DNA from: Alteribacillus sp. YIM 98480
GTDB taxonomy: Bacteria; Bacillota; Bacilli; Bacillales; Marinococcaceae
Assembly: GCF_009765375.1 (NCBI RefSeq)
Contig: NZ_VTOK01000002.1
Coordinates: 1 to 64,000, forward strand
Direction: 5' to 3'
DNA: 64,000 nucleotides
Each line of letters starts with the position of its first letter. Positions within the stretch are counted from its first letter, which is position 1. The translations under genes were made by a program, and so were the position numbers. Under the pieces are notes generated by a model. The model made no database searches and was not told where the DNA came from. It was given only the letters and a program-made list of their open reading frames with translations. Shown here piece after piece: positions 38,196 to 47,066 of the stretch.

Positions 38196-38927
38196 ATGAA
38201 TGCAGAACACTTATCAAGACGATTATCTGTCATAGCACAAGAGATTCCGTATCAGGTACGGATGGCAGACATAGGGACAGATCATGGATATCTTCCTGTT
38301 TATTTAGTAAAACACGGGAAAGTTGAATGGGCATTAGCTTCAGACGTAAATGAATCACCACTTAATTCCGCTGTGGAGAAAATTAAAAGAGAAGGCCTGG
38401 AAAAATATATTGAAACAAGAGTCGGCCCAGGTTTAGCTGTTATTAAGGAAGAAGATAATATTGATACGGCGGTTATAGCTGGGATGGGAGGATCGCTTAT
38501 TTCCAGCATTTTAGAGGATGGAAAGAATTCATTAAAAAATATAAAGCGATTAGTATTGCAGCCAAACGTAGGAGCTGTCCAAATACGGAAATGGATGATG
38601 AGAAATAATTGGCAAATTATCAATGAACATATCATAGAAGAAGATGAACATATTTATGAAATTTTAATCGCAGAACCTGGAGATCCTTATCTTCCTTATC
38701 AGACTCTTGGAATGAGTGAAGAAGCAGGGCAATTATTTGGACCATATTTAATAAAAAAGCAGCCTTCTGCTTTTATAAAAAAATGGAAACGGGAAAAAGA
38801 AAGCTGGCAGTATGTTTTACAAGAGATAGAAAAAGCCTCTGAAAGAGGAGCTGTACTTTCAAAAAAGAAAGAATTAATGAAAAAATTAAGCCTGTTAGAG
38901 GAGGTTTTTAAAAATGAAACGAGCTAA
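38196..38927 (+). CDS. trmK: tRNA m1A22 methyltransferase TrmK
   Basis: A 243-residue SAM-dependent enzyme methylating N1 of adenine 22 in tRNA. The SAM motif is ADIGTDHGYLPVYLV, with a catalytic-side AGMGGSLISSIL and a C-terminal coiled coil. AGAGAGG lies before the ATG. It overlaps the next gene by 14 bases; the pair trmK-yqfO is conserved. Confidence 0.94.
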   Translation: MNAEHLSRRLSVIAQEIPYQVRMADIGTDHGYLPVYLVKHGKVEWALASDVNESPLNSAVEKIKREGLEKYIETRVGPGLAVIKEEDNIDTAVIAGMGGSLISSILEDGKNSLKNIKRLVLQPNVGAVQIRKWMMRNNWQIINEHIIEEDEHIYEILIAEPGDPYLPYQTLGMSEEAGQLFGPYLIKKQPSAFIKKWKREKESWQYVLQEIEKASERGAVLSKKKELMKKLSLLEEVFKNETS

Positions 38928-40032
38928 TGGACAAACGATTATTCAATTATTTGAAGAGTGGTCCCCAAAATCTTTAGCCGTGGAGGGGGACAAAGTTGGT
39001 TTAATGGTTGGAACCCTAAATAAGCCGGTACACAAAGTAATGATAGCATTGGATGTCCTTGAAGATGTTGTTGATGAAGCGATTGCTAAAAATGTAGATA
39101 TGATTATTGCCCATCATCCATTGATTTTTAAACCTTTAAAACAAATTGATACTTCTAAAGGACAAGGTCCAATTATTGAAAAATGCATTAAGCATGATAT
39201 TACTGTATACGCTGCCCATACAAACTTGGACATTACAAATGGGGGCGTAAACGACATGATGGCTGATGCATTAGGACTTCAAGAAACCAAAGTGCTCGTA
39301 CCTACTCAAGAGGTGCCATTGAAAAAGTTAGTTGCTTTTATTCCTGAAAGTCATGTGGAAGAAGTTCGACAGGCTTTAGGTGATGCAGGGGCAGGTTTTA
39401 TAGGAGGATACAGCCATTGTACGTTTTCGTCTGAAGGGACAGGTACATTTATTCCTGGAGAGGATACAAATCCATACTTAGGGGAAAAAGGGGAAATGGA
39501 GTTTGCCGCGGAAAAAAGAATGGAAACCGTAGTTCCCGAACCAATTCTAAAAAAAGTGCTTCGAGCTTTAGAAAAAGCTCACCCTTATGAGGAACCAGCA
39601 TATGATATTTATCCACTTGATTTAGAAGGAGAAACGCTTGGTCTAGGACGAATTGGAAAGCTAGAAACCCCTGTTTCTCTTGAGGACTTTGTAAACAAAG
39701 TAAAAAAGGCATATGATGTGGAGCATGTTCGGGCAGTAGGTTCCCTTTCTGATACAGTAAAAACAGTAGCCTTGTTAGGCGGAGATGGCAACAAATATTG
39801 GTCTTATGCGAAGCTGCAAGGTGCTGATGTCTATATTACAGGCGATCTTTACTACCATGTTGCACATGACGCCCAAATGGAAGGGTTAAATCTAATAGAT
39901 CCAGGCCATAATGTTGAGAAAATAATGAAAGATGGAGTAAAGAATAAATTGGAAGAATTGCTCGATACTAAAAAATATAGTACTGATTTTATTGCTTCAA
40001 ACGTGTCGACTGATCCGTTTACGTTTTTATAA
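38914..40032 (+). CDS. yqfO: NIF3-like GTP cyclohydrolase I type 2 family protein
   Basis: A 372-residue NIF3/YbgI-family protein with a dinuclear metal site built from AHHPLIFKPL, HTNLDITNGGVND and a C-terminal ITGDLYYHVAHDAQ. A CutA-like insert occupies the middle (about 130-230), as in B. subtilis YqfO. The exact biochemical role of the family is uncertain. A ribosome site (AGAGGAGG) lies within trmK. Confidence 0.92.
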   Translation: MKRANGQTIIQLFEEWSPKSLAVEGDKVGLMVGTLNKPVHKVMIALDVLEDVVDEAIAKNVDMIIAHHPLIFKPLKQIDTSKGQGPIIEKCIKHDITVYAAHTNLDITNGGVNDMMADALGLQETKVLVPTQEVPLKKLVAFIPESHVEEVRQALGDAGAGFIGGYSHCTFSSEGTGTFIPGEDTNPYLGEKGEMEFAAEKRMETVVPEPILKKVLRALEKAHPYEEPAYDIYPLDLEGETLGLGRIGKLETPVSLEDFVNKVKKAYDVEHVRAVGSLSDTVKTVALLGGDGNKYWSYAKLQGADVYITGDLYYHVAHDAQMEGLNLIDPGHNVEKIMKDGVKNKLEELLDTKKYSTDFIASNVSTDPFTFL

Positions 40033-40035
40033 AAA

Positions 40036-40069
40036 AAGATTTGGCCTCATTTAAGAGGTCAAATCTTTA
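40036..40069 (+). terminator. Terminator of trmK-yqfO
   Basis: AAAAGATTTGGCCTC pairs with GAGGTCAAATCTTT, ending in TTTATT. It may also serve ispH from the other side. Confidence 0.75.
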
Positions 40070-40123
40070 TTAGTAAATAATAATGTCCTTTTTCAGGGGC
40101 CCGCGCTTTTGTACATAAAAAAC

Positions 40124-41068
40124 TTACTTTTTTGTCTTTACTTTAGGAAGGATTTTAGAGTTTTCTACTTTTTTCTCTATTTTCCAAGTGGAAGGATCGT
40201 TTTCATCATATTGCTGTAAAAACTGAATAACTTCTTTCGTTATTGGAGTAGGTGTAGAAGCACCAGCAGTAACTGCAATTTTCTCAATTCCCTGCAGCCA
40301 TTCCAAATTTAGTTCAGTTATATCTGCGATTCGATAAGCTGGCGTACCAGCGATTTTTTCTGATACTTGTGCAAGCCTATTTGAGTTGTTGCTTTTTGGA
40401 TCTCCAATAACAAGCATTAAATCAGCCTCTTTTGCTTGTTCTGCTACTGCTTCTTGTCTTACTTGTGTTGCCATACAAATTTCATTATGAATTTCTGCGT
40501 TAGGATAACGGTTTAGTGCTTCATTCATAATATCAGAAACATCCCATTGACTCATCGTAGTTTGATTGGTGATAATGATTTTTTCTGCGTCGATTTTTAG
40601 ATTCTTTACGTCTTCGATGGATTCAACGAGATGAACAATATCGGGAGCTACCCCGATGGCACCTTCTGGCTCAGGATGTCCTTTTTTACCAATATAAATG
40701 ACGTTATATCCATCTGCTTTTTTATCACGAATAAGGTCGTGAGTTCGAGTAACATCAGGACAGGTAGCATCAACAGTTGTTAGTCCTTTATCTTTAGCAA
40801 GCTTTCTAACTTCTGGAGAAACACCATGTGCTGTAAATATAACAGTGCCATTATCAACTTCTTTTAATATTTCTAGACGGTTAGGCCCGTCCAAGGAAAT
40901 AATGCCTTCATCTTCAAATGCTTCTGTGACATGTTTATTATGAACGATCATTCCCAAAATATAAATAGGGCGAGGCAAATCCAGGTTGCTTGCTGCCTGT
41001 TTTGCCAGCACCATTGCATCAACGACACCGTAACAATAGCCCCGTGGGGAAATCTTAATAACTTCCAT
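40124..41068 (-). CDS. ispH: 4-hydroxy-3-methylbut-2-enyl diphosphate reductase
   Basis: A 314-residue 4Fe-4S enzyme making IPP and DMAPP in the last step of the MEP isoprenoid pathway. The cluster cysteines sit in GYCYGV (C12), [11 protein letters not shown] and [18 protein letters not shown] lies before the ATG. ispG, the preceding enzyme of the pathway, is also in this window (54683-55783), likewise on the minus strand. Confidence 0.96.
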   Translation of the reverse strand: MEVIKISPRGYCYGVVDAMVLAKQAASNLDLPRPIYILGMIVHNKHVTEAFEDEGIISLDGPNRLEILKEVDNGTVIFTAHGVSPEVRKLAKDKGLTTVDATCPDVTRTHDLIRDKKADGYNVIYIGKKGHPEPEGAIGVAPDIVHLVESIEDVKNLKIDAEKIIITNQTTMSQWDVSDIMNEALNRYPNAEIHNEICMATQVRQEAVAEQAKEADLMLVIGDPKSNNSNRLAQVSEKIAGTPAYRIADITELNLEWLQGIEKIAVTAGASTPTPITKEVIQFLQQYDENDPSTWKIEKKVENSKILPKVKTKK

Positions 41069-41187
41069 AACAGCCTCCTCTGAAACTGATTGCTTACATC
41101 AATTGCATTGTTGAAATGCTAGGGTCATTATACTATTTGTATTAGCAATTGTAAAAAGGTGTCGACATAAAAGATATTGATTCTACA

Positions 41188-41619
41188 CTATATATAAAGT
41201 TTTGGAGGAGGAGCTTCTGAAAAATATGATGCATCTTCAGCCGTTTCTTTGAAGACAGGTTTTTCTGAATAATTTGAGTCATCCATTGATTCGTTAATCG
41301 TACTTGTGCTGTTAGAATCTTCAGAGGTTTGGTTCGTAGATGAGAGCATACTCCAGAGTGCAGGAAGCTGTTTAACCAATGGATAGTATTGACGGACCAT
41401 AGGAGTCACTGTCTGGGCTACATTAATCATCTTTTGAACGGAAGGTATTAACGTTGAAAATCCTCCAGGATGAGCTACAGCAGGAAACATAGATGAAGCT
41501 TGGGGGCCAGAATTAAAAATGCCCGGTAAAAACCTGTTTATCATCTGAACGGGAGCGGTTTGCGGCGGCATAGGCGGCCCTCCCATATAAGGCGGGTGGG
41601 GTGGAAACAAAGTAATCAT
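41188..41619 (-). CDS. yqfQ: VrrA/YqfQ family protein
   Basis: A 143-residue protein with a Pro/Met/Gly-rich start (FPPHPPYMGGPPMPPQ) and a Ser/Asp/Glu-rich end. This composition and its position between ispH and cshB fit the YqfQ/VrrA family, associated with spores in Bacillus. The ATG at 41619 has GAGAGG immediately in front, which is closer than normal, so the true start could be the TTG three codons in. Confidence 0.65.
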   Translation of the reverse strand: MITLFPPHPPYMGGPPMPPQTAPVQMINRFLPGIFNSGPQASSMFPAVAHPGGFSTLIPSVQKMINVAQTVTPMVRQYYPLVKQLPALWSMLSSTNQTSEDSNSTSTINESMDDSNYSEKPVFKETAEDASYFSEAPPPKLYI

Positions 41620-41860
41620 CCTCTCATTTATAAATAGGGTTTAGTGGTGATAGAACGTAAAAATCAAATGTTTAGCATTTGTTCGTGATTCTCCATTTGG
41701 CACCGTACCTAATTGATAAGCGCAGCTGTTAAGTGGAGTTTTTGAGCTGTGTTTTGACCAGGTTTATGATAAAATATGATAGCATCTGCCTAGATGTGCA
41801 AATTAAACAATATGATATAGTTTGAGGATAGAACCTTTTGAAATAGAAGGCGGTGTTACG

Positions 41861-43162
41861 ATGAATGCATTTCAGCGATTTGACTTGCCCCCATTTTTAA
41901 TTAAATCTTTACAAGAACAAAACATTGAAAAACCAATGGAAATACAGGAACGGCTGATACCAGCTATCATAAATGGTCGTGATGTTATTGGACAATCACA
42001 TACCGGATCGGGCAAAACGCTTGCTTTTTTGCTCCCTATCCTGACTAAAATACGACCGGAGCATGAATACATTCAAGCTGTAATTACCGCTCCTACTCGA
42101 GAGCTTGCTGGTCAGATCTACAATGAACTACAAAAGCTTTTGAAAAATGACCGTGATTCAATTATTAAAGCAATGCGGCTAACAGGCGGTACAGATCGAA
42201 AGCGTACAATGGAGAGACTTCAAAAACCACCTCATATTATAGTTGCCACACCAGGTCGATTAAATGATATGACGAAAAACCAGGCGATTGATGTTCATCG
42301 AACGGAAATGTTTGTAGTAGATGAAGCAGATCAAATGCTAGATATGGGATTTATTGAAGAAATAGATCCAGCAGCATCTCTTATGCCGGATAACTTGCAA
42401 ATGATGGTATTTTCAGCCACGATACCAGAACAATTACAGCCATTTTTGAGAAAATATATGAAAAATCCAAGACATGTACATGTGAAGCCAGAACAAACAG
42501 CTCCTGCAAAAATGAAGCATCAGTTTATACTTGTAAAACATAGAGATCGAACTGAATTAACAGTACATTTAGCGAAAAGCCTGCGTCCATACTTTGCTAT
42601 TATTTTTACAACGACAAAAGAAGACGCTGATCAAGTATTAGAAGCAATGCTAGCTGCCGGTTTAAATGCAGATGTACTGCATGGCGGATTGCCGCCTCGT
42701 CAAAGAAAGCAAGTAATGCGCAAAGTAAATGGATTACAGATTCAATATTTAGTTGCAACTGATTTAGCAGCCAGAGGGATGGATATCAAAGGCGTCTCAC
42801 ATGTCATTAATCACTCGCTGCCAAAAGAACTTGAATATTACGTTCATAGAGTGGGACGGACTGCTCGTGCCGGGCAAACAGGAGAAGCTTTTACATTTAT
42901 TGAAAAAGAAGAATATACAGAGTTAAAGAAACTTCAAAATAAGGGCATTTCGGGTCAGTTTCTAGATTTGAAAAAAAATGAATGGACAGTGGTTGAGAAT
43001 CCATTAATCAAAAACCAAAACATGAAATCAGAAAGTAATAAAGGGCCAGTTATACCAAAGCCTAAACCGAAAAAGATAAAACCTGGCTATAAAAAGAAGG
43101 CTCGCTGGAAAGCAGAGCGGCAGGAGAAGCGGCAAAAAAGACTAAATAAAAGAAAAAAATAA
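41861..43162 (+). CDS. cshB: DEAD-box RNA helicase CshB
   Basis: A 433-residue helicase with a Q motif, Walker [13 protein letters not shown] box [12 protein letters not shown] and the [10 protein letters not shown] arginine motif; the tail is Lys/Arg-rich ([22 protein letters not shown]). CshB proteins unwind RNA, especially in the cold. ATG 41861 behind GAAGGCGGTG; an upstream TTG in frame lacks a site. Followed by nfo after 16 bases. Confidence 0.93.
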   Translation: MNAFQRFDLPPFLIKSLQEQNIEKPMEIQERLIPAIINGRDVIGQSHTGSGKTLAFLLPILTKIRPEHEYIQAVITAPTRELAGQIYNELQKLLKNDRDSIIKAMRLTGGTDRKRTMERLQKPPHIIVATPGRLNDMTKNQAIDVHRTEMFVVDEADQMLDMGFIEEIDPAASLMPDNLQMMVFSATIPEQLQPFLRKYMKNPRHVHVKPEQTAPAKMKHQFILVKHRDRTELTVHLAKSLRPYFAIIFTTTKEDADQVLEAMLAAGLNADVLHGGLPPRQRKQVMRKVNGLQIQYLVATDLAARGMDIKGVSHVINHSLPKELEYYVHRVGRTARAGQTGEAFTFIEKEEYTELKKLQNKGISGQFLDLKKNEWTVVENPLIKNQNMKSESNKGPVIPKPKPKKIKPGYKKKARWKAERQEKRQKRLNKRKK

Positions 43163-43178
43163 TTGGGGGAATTTTATA

Positions 43179-44066
43179 ATGTTATTAGGTTCACACGTCT
43201 CTATGAACGGAAAGAAAATGCTGCTTGGTTCAAGCGAGGAAGCTGCATCTTACGGCGCTTCCGCGATGATGATTTATACCGGAGCACCACAAAATACACG
43301 CAGAAAACCGATCGAAGAGCTGAATATTGAAGCAGGCAAAAAGCACATGCAAGAAAATGGTGTCAAAGAGGTAGTAGTTCATGCTCCTTATATTATTAAT
43401 ATTGGCAATACAACTAAACCAGAGACCTTTCAATTAGGCGTAGAATTTTTGCGCTCTGAAATCGAACGGACAGAATCCATTGGTGCAACACAAATAGTGC
43501 TGCACCCAGGCGCTCATGTCGGCGCAGGAACAGAAGCCGGACTGAGTAAAATAATAGAGGGTTTAAATGAAGTGATCGATCCAGATCAAAATGTCCAAAT
43601 AGCCTTAGAAACAATGGCTGGAAAAGGGTCGGAGTGTGGCCGCACTTTTGAAGAAATAGCGAATATAATAGAGGGAGTTACTCATAATGAAAAGCTTTCT
43701 GTTTGCTTTGATACTTGTCACACTCATGACGCAGGATATGACATAGCGAGGGATTTTGATGGAGTGTTAAACACATTTGATAAAGTAATTGGTTTGGACC
43801 GTTTGAAAGTGCTGCATGTTAATGACAGTAAAAATGAATTAGGAGCCGCGAAAGATCGCCATGAAAATATCGGTTTTGGTTATATAGGTTTTGAAGCTCT
43901 CAATTATGTGGTTCATCATCCAGCGTTTGAAAATATCCCAAAAATACTAGAAACACCTTACGTCGGGACAGACAAAAAGAATAAAAAACCACCATATAGA
44001 CATGAAATTAATATGTTTAAGGAAGAAACATTTAATGAAGATTTAAAAAAAGAACTTATTTCTTAA
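43179..44066 (+). CDS. nfo: Endonuclease IV
   Basis: A 295-residue AP endonuclease with a trinuclear zinc site (HVSM near the start, [46 protein letters not shown]). It repairs abasic sites; in B. subtilis it is expressed in spores. GGGGGAATTTTATA lies before the ATG. It ends at a bidirectional terminator. Confidence 0.96.
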   Translation: MLLGSHVSMNGKKMLLGSSEEAASYGASAMMIYTGAPQNTRRKPIEELNIEAGKKHMQENGVKEVVVHAPYIINIGNTTKPETFQLGVEFLRSEIERTESIGATQIVLHPGAHVGAGTEAGLSKIIEGLNEVIDPDQNVQIALETMAGKGSECGRTFEEIANIIEGVTHNEKLSVCFDTCHTHDAGYDIARDFDGVLNTFDKVIGLDRLKVLHVNDSKNELGAAKDRHENIGFGYIGFEALNYVVHHPAFENIPKILETPYVGTDKKNKKPPYRHEINMFKEETFNEDLKKELIS

Positions 44067-44073
44067 ACACTAC

Positions 44074-44110
44074 AAACCAGCAGTTTTTCAAAAGAAAAGC
44101 TGCTGGTTTT
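44074..44110. terminator. Bidirectional terminator of nfo
   Basis: AAACCAGCAG and CTGCTGGTTT pair with a 16-base loop that itself contains CTTTTC/GAAAAG-like pairing. A and T runs lie on the outer sides. Confidence 0.8.
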
Positions 44111-44129
44111 ACATATTCTTAAATACAAT

Positions 44130-44387
44130 TTATCCTATGAAATTTTTGAACAACTGTTTTAAGAGGGCATATGTTTCAGGTGAGACGGTTTCTTTTGCCT
44201 CTTCTAAAATATTTGTCATGGATTGTTTGTCATCTATCGACCAATGACTAGATTGAACAAGATGCAGCAAATCAGAGGCTTCTTCAAAAGATACAGTAAC
44301 GCCGTATAAAGCACCGTAGTGAATAAGGTCTTTTGGGTGAAGTTCGGATATCTTATATTTAATCCATTGGTCTTTAAAACGGTTCAC
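44130..44387 (-). CDS. yqfT: DUF2624 family protein (YqfT-like)
   Basis: An 85-residue soluble protein (MNRFKDQWIKYKISELHPKD and onward). GTG at 44387-44385 is preceded by AAGGGAGC at seven bases; the open frame continues 14 codons upstream without a ribosome site. It has the YqfT position after nfo. The function is unknown. Confidence 0.72.
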   Translation of the reverse strand: MNRFKDQWIKYKISELHPKDLIHYGALYGVTVSFEEASDLLHLVQSSHWSIDDKQSMTNILEEAKETVSPETYALLKQLFKNFIG

Positions 44388-44671
44388 ATGGATCGCTCCC
44401 TTATCCAAATTGTCGAAAAGATGATTCAATTTTCTTTCTCATCATATGTATTTATGGAAAATAAGTGAGAAAGCCAAGGAATAAAGTCTAAAAATATAAG
44501 TAAATAAACATGCAAAAAAAGTATGCATTTTTTGTAATTTTTAGTATAATCAAAAGGGAGGCAGGAAATGGAATAAAAGCAGATTGGATGGATGTTTGTT
44601 TAATCATAAATAAAATGCTGAGGACAAGCAGCGATACTTAACGGGGGTTTGGTTAAACAAGGAGGGGTTAT

Positions 44672-46042
44672 ATGTACGAATCATTACGTACATTAAATAC
44701 GATTGATTTTAAAAATGAGTTCGAAAATTTAAGGTCTGATGCAGAGTTAATTCTTAGCAAAGAAGGTCACATCATTTCCTTGAATAGTATAGCAGAAGAG
44801 CTCTTTAACGACAGCCGCTATTTTTTTGATTATTTTACCTCTTATTATGCTGAACAAGCACTTTACTATATAAAAAAAATTTGTGACAAGGGATTACATT
44901 CTGGTTTTTCTTTGCTCCATCGTTTTCATAATAAGGAATCTTATATGCAATATAGTGGAGCTTTAAAAAATGGATATATTTTGTTGACTGGAAGAGAAAT
45001 GGTGGCTCCATTGCCTTCCTTAGAATTAAATGATCTTCTATCACAATTTGAGCATGCTTATGCCATTGTCAGCCCGTCCCTTAATATTGAGCAAAGCAAT
45101 GAAATGTTTCGCCAATATTTCAGTGAAGATACTAAAAAGAACTGCGGACATAAATTAAATATTCAACTATTAAAAGAAGGCAGTGAAGGACTTGCTGTAG
45201 CATCCCGATTAGTTAAAGATGTACTAGAAAAACAAACATCACTTCAATTAGAAGTGAAAAATGATCACAGCGGAGAATGGCTGAACTTAAAAGGGGTGTA
45301 TCTTCAAGATATAAACAGTGTACTGTTAATGATTTATGATTTATCTTATGAGAGAAAATACACTCATCTTCTGACCTATCAAGATCAGATGGAGTCTGTT
45401 TCGTATTTATCTGCAGGGGTTGCTCATGAGTTGCGAAATCCTTTATCTGTTATAAAAGGATTTTTACAATTGTCTGCCTTAACAGATAGTTTTGATAAGT
45501 ATTCTGATACTATCCTCTCTGAAACAGAACGAATGAATGAAATTATCGATAATTTTTTATCAGTTGCAAGAAAAAAAGCAAAAAAAGAAACAAGAAATCC
45601 TAAATACTTATTAGAAAGTGTAATTGACATTATAAGATCAGAATGTTTAATGCAAGGCATACATTTTCACTATAATGTTGAGCCTGTTCTTGATAAGGTA
45701 GAGGTTAATGAATCATCGTTTAAACAAATTATTTTAAATGCACTGAGAAACTCGATTGAAGCTTTCCCAGGGGATAATAAAAAAAATGTATTTACGCTTC
45801 AAAGTTTCGCAGAAAAAGGATATTTAGTTATCAAGTTGAGGGATAATGGAGGCGGTATTCCAAATGATGTATTAACTAACATCGGAAAACCCTTCTTTAC
45901 CACAAAAGATAAAGGGACAGGTGTTGGGATCCCTTTATGTAAAAAAATTATGGAAGAACATAATGGTACTTTTGCAATTGAAAGTAAGGTTAATGAGGGA
46001 ACAGTAATAACACTAGCGTTTCCATTAAAGAAAAACATGTAG
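44672..46042 (+). CDS. Soluble PAS-type sensor histidine kinase, sporulation-kinase-like
   Basis: A 456-residue kinase without membrane segments. Two PAS-like regions occupy residues about 20-215. The phosphoacceptor box GVAHELRNPLSVIKGF has His252, followed by the N box (NALRNSIEA, about residue 356) and the ATP-lid glycine motifs DNGGGIP and GTGVGIPL. No response regulator lies next to it. Orphan PAS kinases of this form feed the Spo0F phosphorelay in Bacillus, so a role in sporulation entry is plausible but inferred. AAGGAGGGG precedes the ATG. Confidence 0.85.
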   Translation: MYESLRTLNTIDFKNEFENLRSDAELILSKEGHIISLNSIAEELFNDSRYFFDYFTSYYAEQALYYIKKICDKGLHSGFSLLHRFHNKESYMQYSGALKNGYILLTGREMVAPLPSLELNDLLSQFEHAYAIVSPSLNIEQSNEMFRQYFSEDTKKNCGHKLNIQLLKEGSEGLAVASRLVKDVLEKQTSLQLEVKNDHSGEWLNLKGVYLQDINSVLLMIYDLSYERKYTHLLTYQDQMESVSYLSAGVAHELRNPLSVIKGFLQLSALTDSFDKYSDTILSETERMNEIIDNFLSVARKKAKKETRNPKYLLESVIDIIRSECLMQGIHFHYNVEPVLDKVEVNESSFKQIILNALRNSIEAFPGDNKKNVFTLQSFAEKGYLVIKLRDNGGGIPNDVLTNIGKPFFTTKDKGTGVGIPLCKKIMEEHNGTFAIESKVNEGTVITLAFPLKKNM

Positions 46043-46055
46043 ATAAAAGTATATA

Positions 46056-46090
46056 AAAATGCCGGAACTGTAAAGTTCAGGCATTTTTTT
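46056..46090 (+). terminator. Terminator of the kinase gene
   Basis: AAAATGCCGGAACT pairs with AGTTCAGGCATTTT (one bulge), and T residues follow. Confidence 0.8.
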
Positions 46091-46271
46091 GTGCTTTTTT
46101 ACAAGTGATCTAAACGTATTGACCCTGTTACATTGATTTGATAAAAACATATATCGTAGGTGTTTTTATTAGTAATGAGCAAAAAGTTTTAAGGCAAAGT
46201 TATTGGGGTAAATAGCTGATGTTGCTGAATTGCTATATTCCCTCTCTTTAGACGTAATCGGAGGTGCCAAA

Positions 46272-46970
46272 ATGAATTCCATACGATATATATTAACCAC
46301 TATTATTTTACCTGCTTTATTTTTGATGACAGGTTTTGAAAAAGACCATATAGAAGAGCGTCTTGAAAAGCTTGAAAATAAAAGCGAAGAATTAGATAAA
46401 GCGAAAGACTTTGAAAAAAATATCGGGTTTTTAAAAGAAACAACAGATATTAAATGGAATGCCGATTACTATGAATGGGCAGAGGCAAGAAAGCAAGCTG
46501 AACATTTATATGAAGATAGTAACGGCAGATTTGAACGTGATTGGGGAACATTTTTAGTTCATCAAGCAAAAAAGAAAAATATTGATCCGGCCATTGTCTT
46601 TGAACTTTTGAATGTAGAAACCGGAGGGAAATTTGATCCGAATCTGGTGGGACCTAAAACAAAATATGGAAAAGCTTATGGTATGGCGCAGTTCATGAAG
46701 AATACAGGGCCTTGGATTGCAAAAAAAGCGAACATGCCTTACAGCCATTCGTGGTTATTTGATCCGTATTATTCCATTCAATTATCCATTGAGTATTTAG
46801 ATTATCTTCATGAAAAATATGATAATTGGAATAAGGCTTTAACTGCTTACCACCGGGGGATAGGCGGATTAGAAGCTTATGAAGATAAACATGGGAACGC
46901 AGAAAGCTGGTATGCTCTTGAAATTCAGGAAAATGCAGAAGAAAAACAGGATGTACTAGTTAGCCAATAA
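46272..46970 (+). CDS. Lytic transglycosylase, SLT domain
   Basis: A 232-residue protein with a short hydrophobic N-terminus (signal or lipoprotein-like; no clear lipobox), a coiled coil (EERLEKLENKSEELDKAK) and a C-terminal SLT domain: catalytic Glu in VFELLNVETGGKFDPN, then GKAYGMAQFM and ALTAYHRGIGGLE. It would cleave the glycan strands of peptidoglycan outside the membrane. ATG 46272 follows GGAGGT. Single gene between two hairpins. Confidence 0.88.
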   Translation: MNSIRYILTTIILPALFLMTGFEKDHIEERLEKLENKSEELDKAKDFEKNIGFLKETTDIKWNADYYEWAEARKQAEHLYEDSNGRFERDWGTFLVHQAKKKNIDPAIVFELLNVETGGKFDPNLVGPKTKYGKAYGMAQFMKNTGPWIAKKANMPYSHSWLFDPYYSIQLSIEYLDYLHEKYDNWNKALTAYHRGIGGLEAYEDKHGNAESWYALEIQENAEEKQDVLVSQ

Positions 46971-46997
46971 ACATTTTTTCTTTTGGTATACGGCATG

Positions 46998-47035
46998 TTA
47001 GCTTCAGCGCTCAATAATAGGAGCGCTGAAGCTAA
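46998..47035. terminator. Long perfect hairpin between the transglycosylase gene and ppk
   Basis: TTAGCTTCAGCGCTC and GAGCGCTGAAGCTAA form a 15-bp perfect stem with an 8-base loop between two convergent genes. There is no T run on either side. The arms resemble the left end (TAGCTCCAGCGCC) of the intergenic repeat at 37943-38070, so it may be a head-to-head pair of repeat ends. Confidence 0.6.
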
Positions 47036-47066
47036 TCTATTATAAATAGTTTATCGACGTTTGTAT

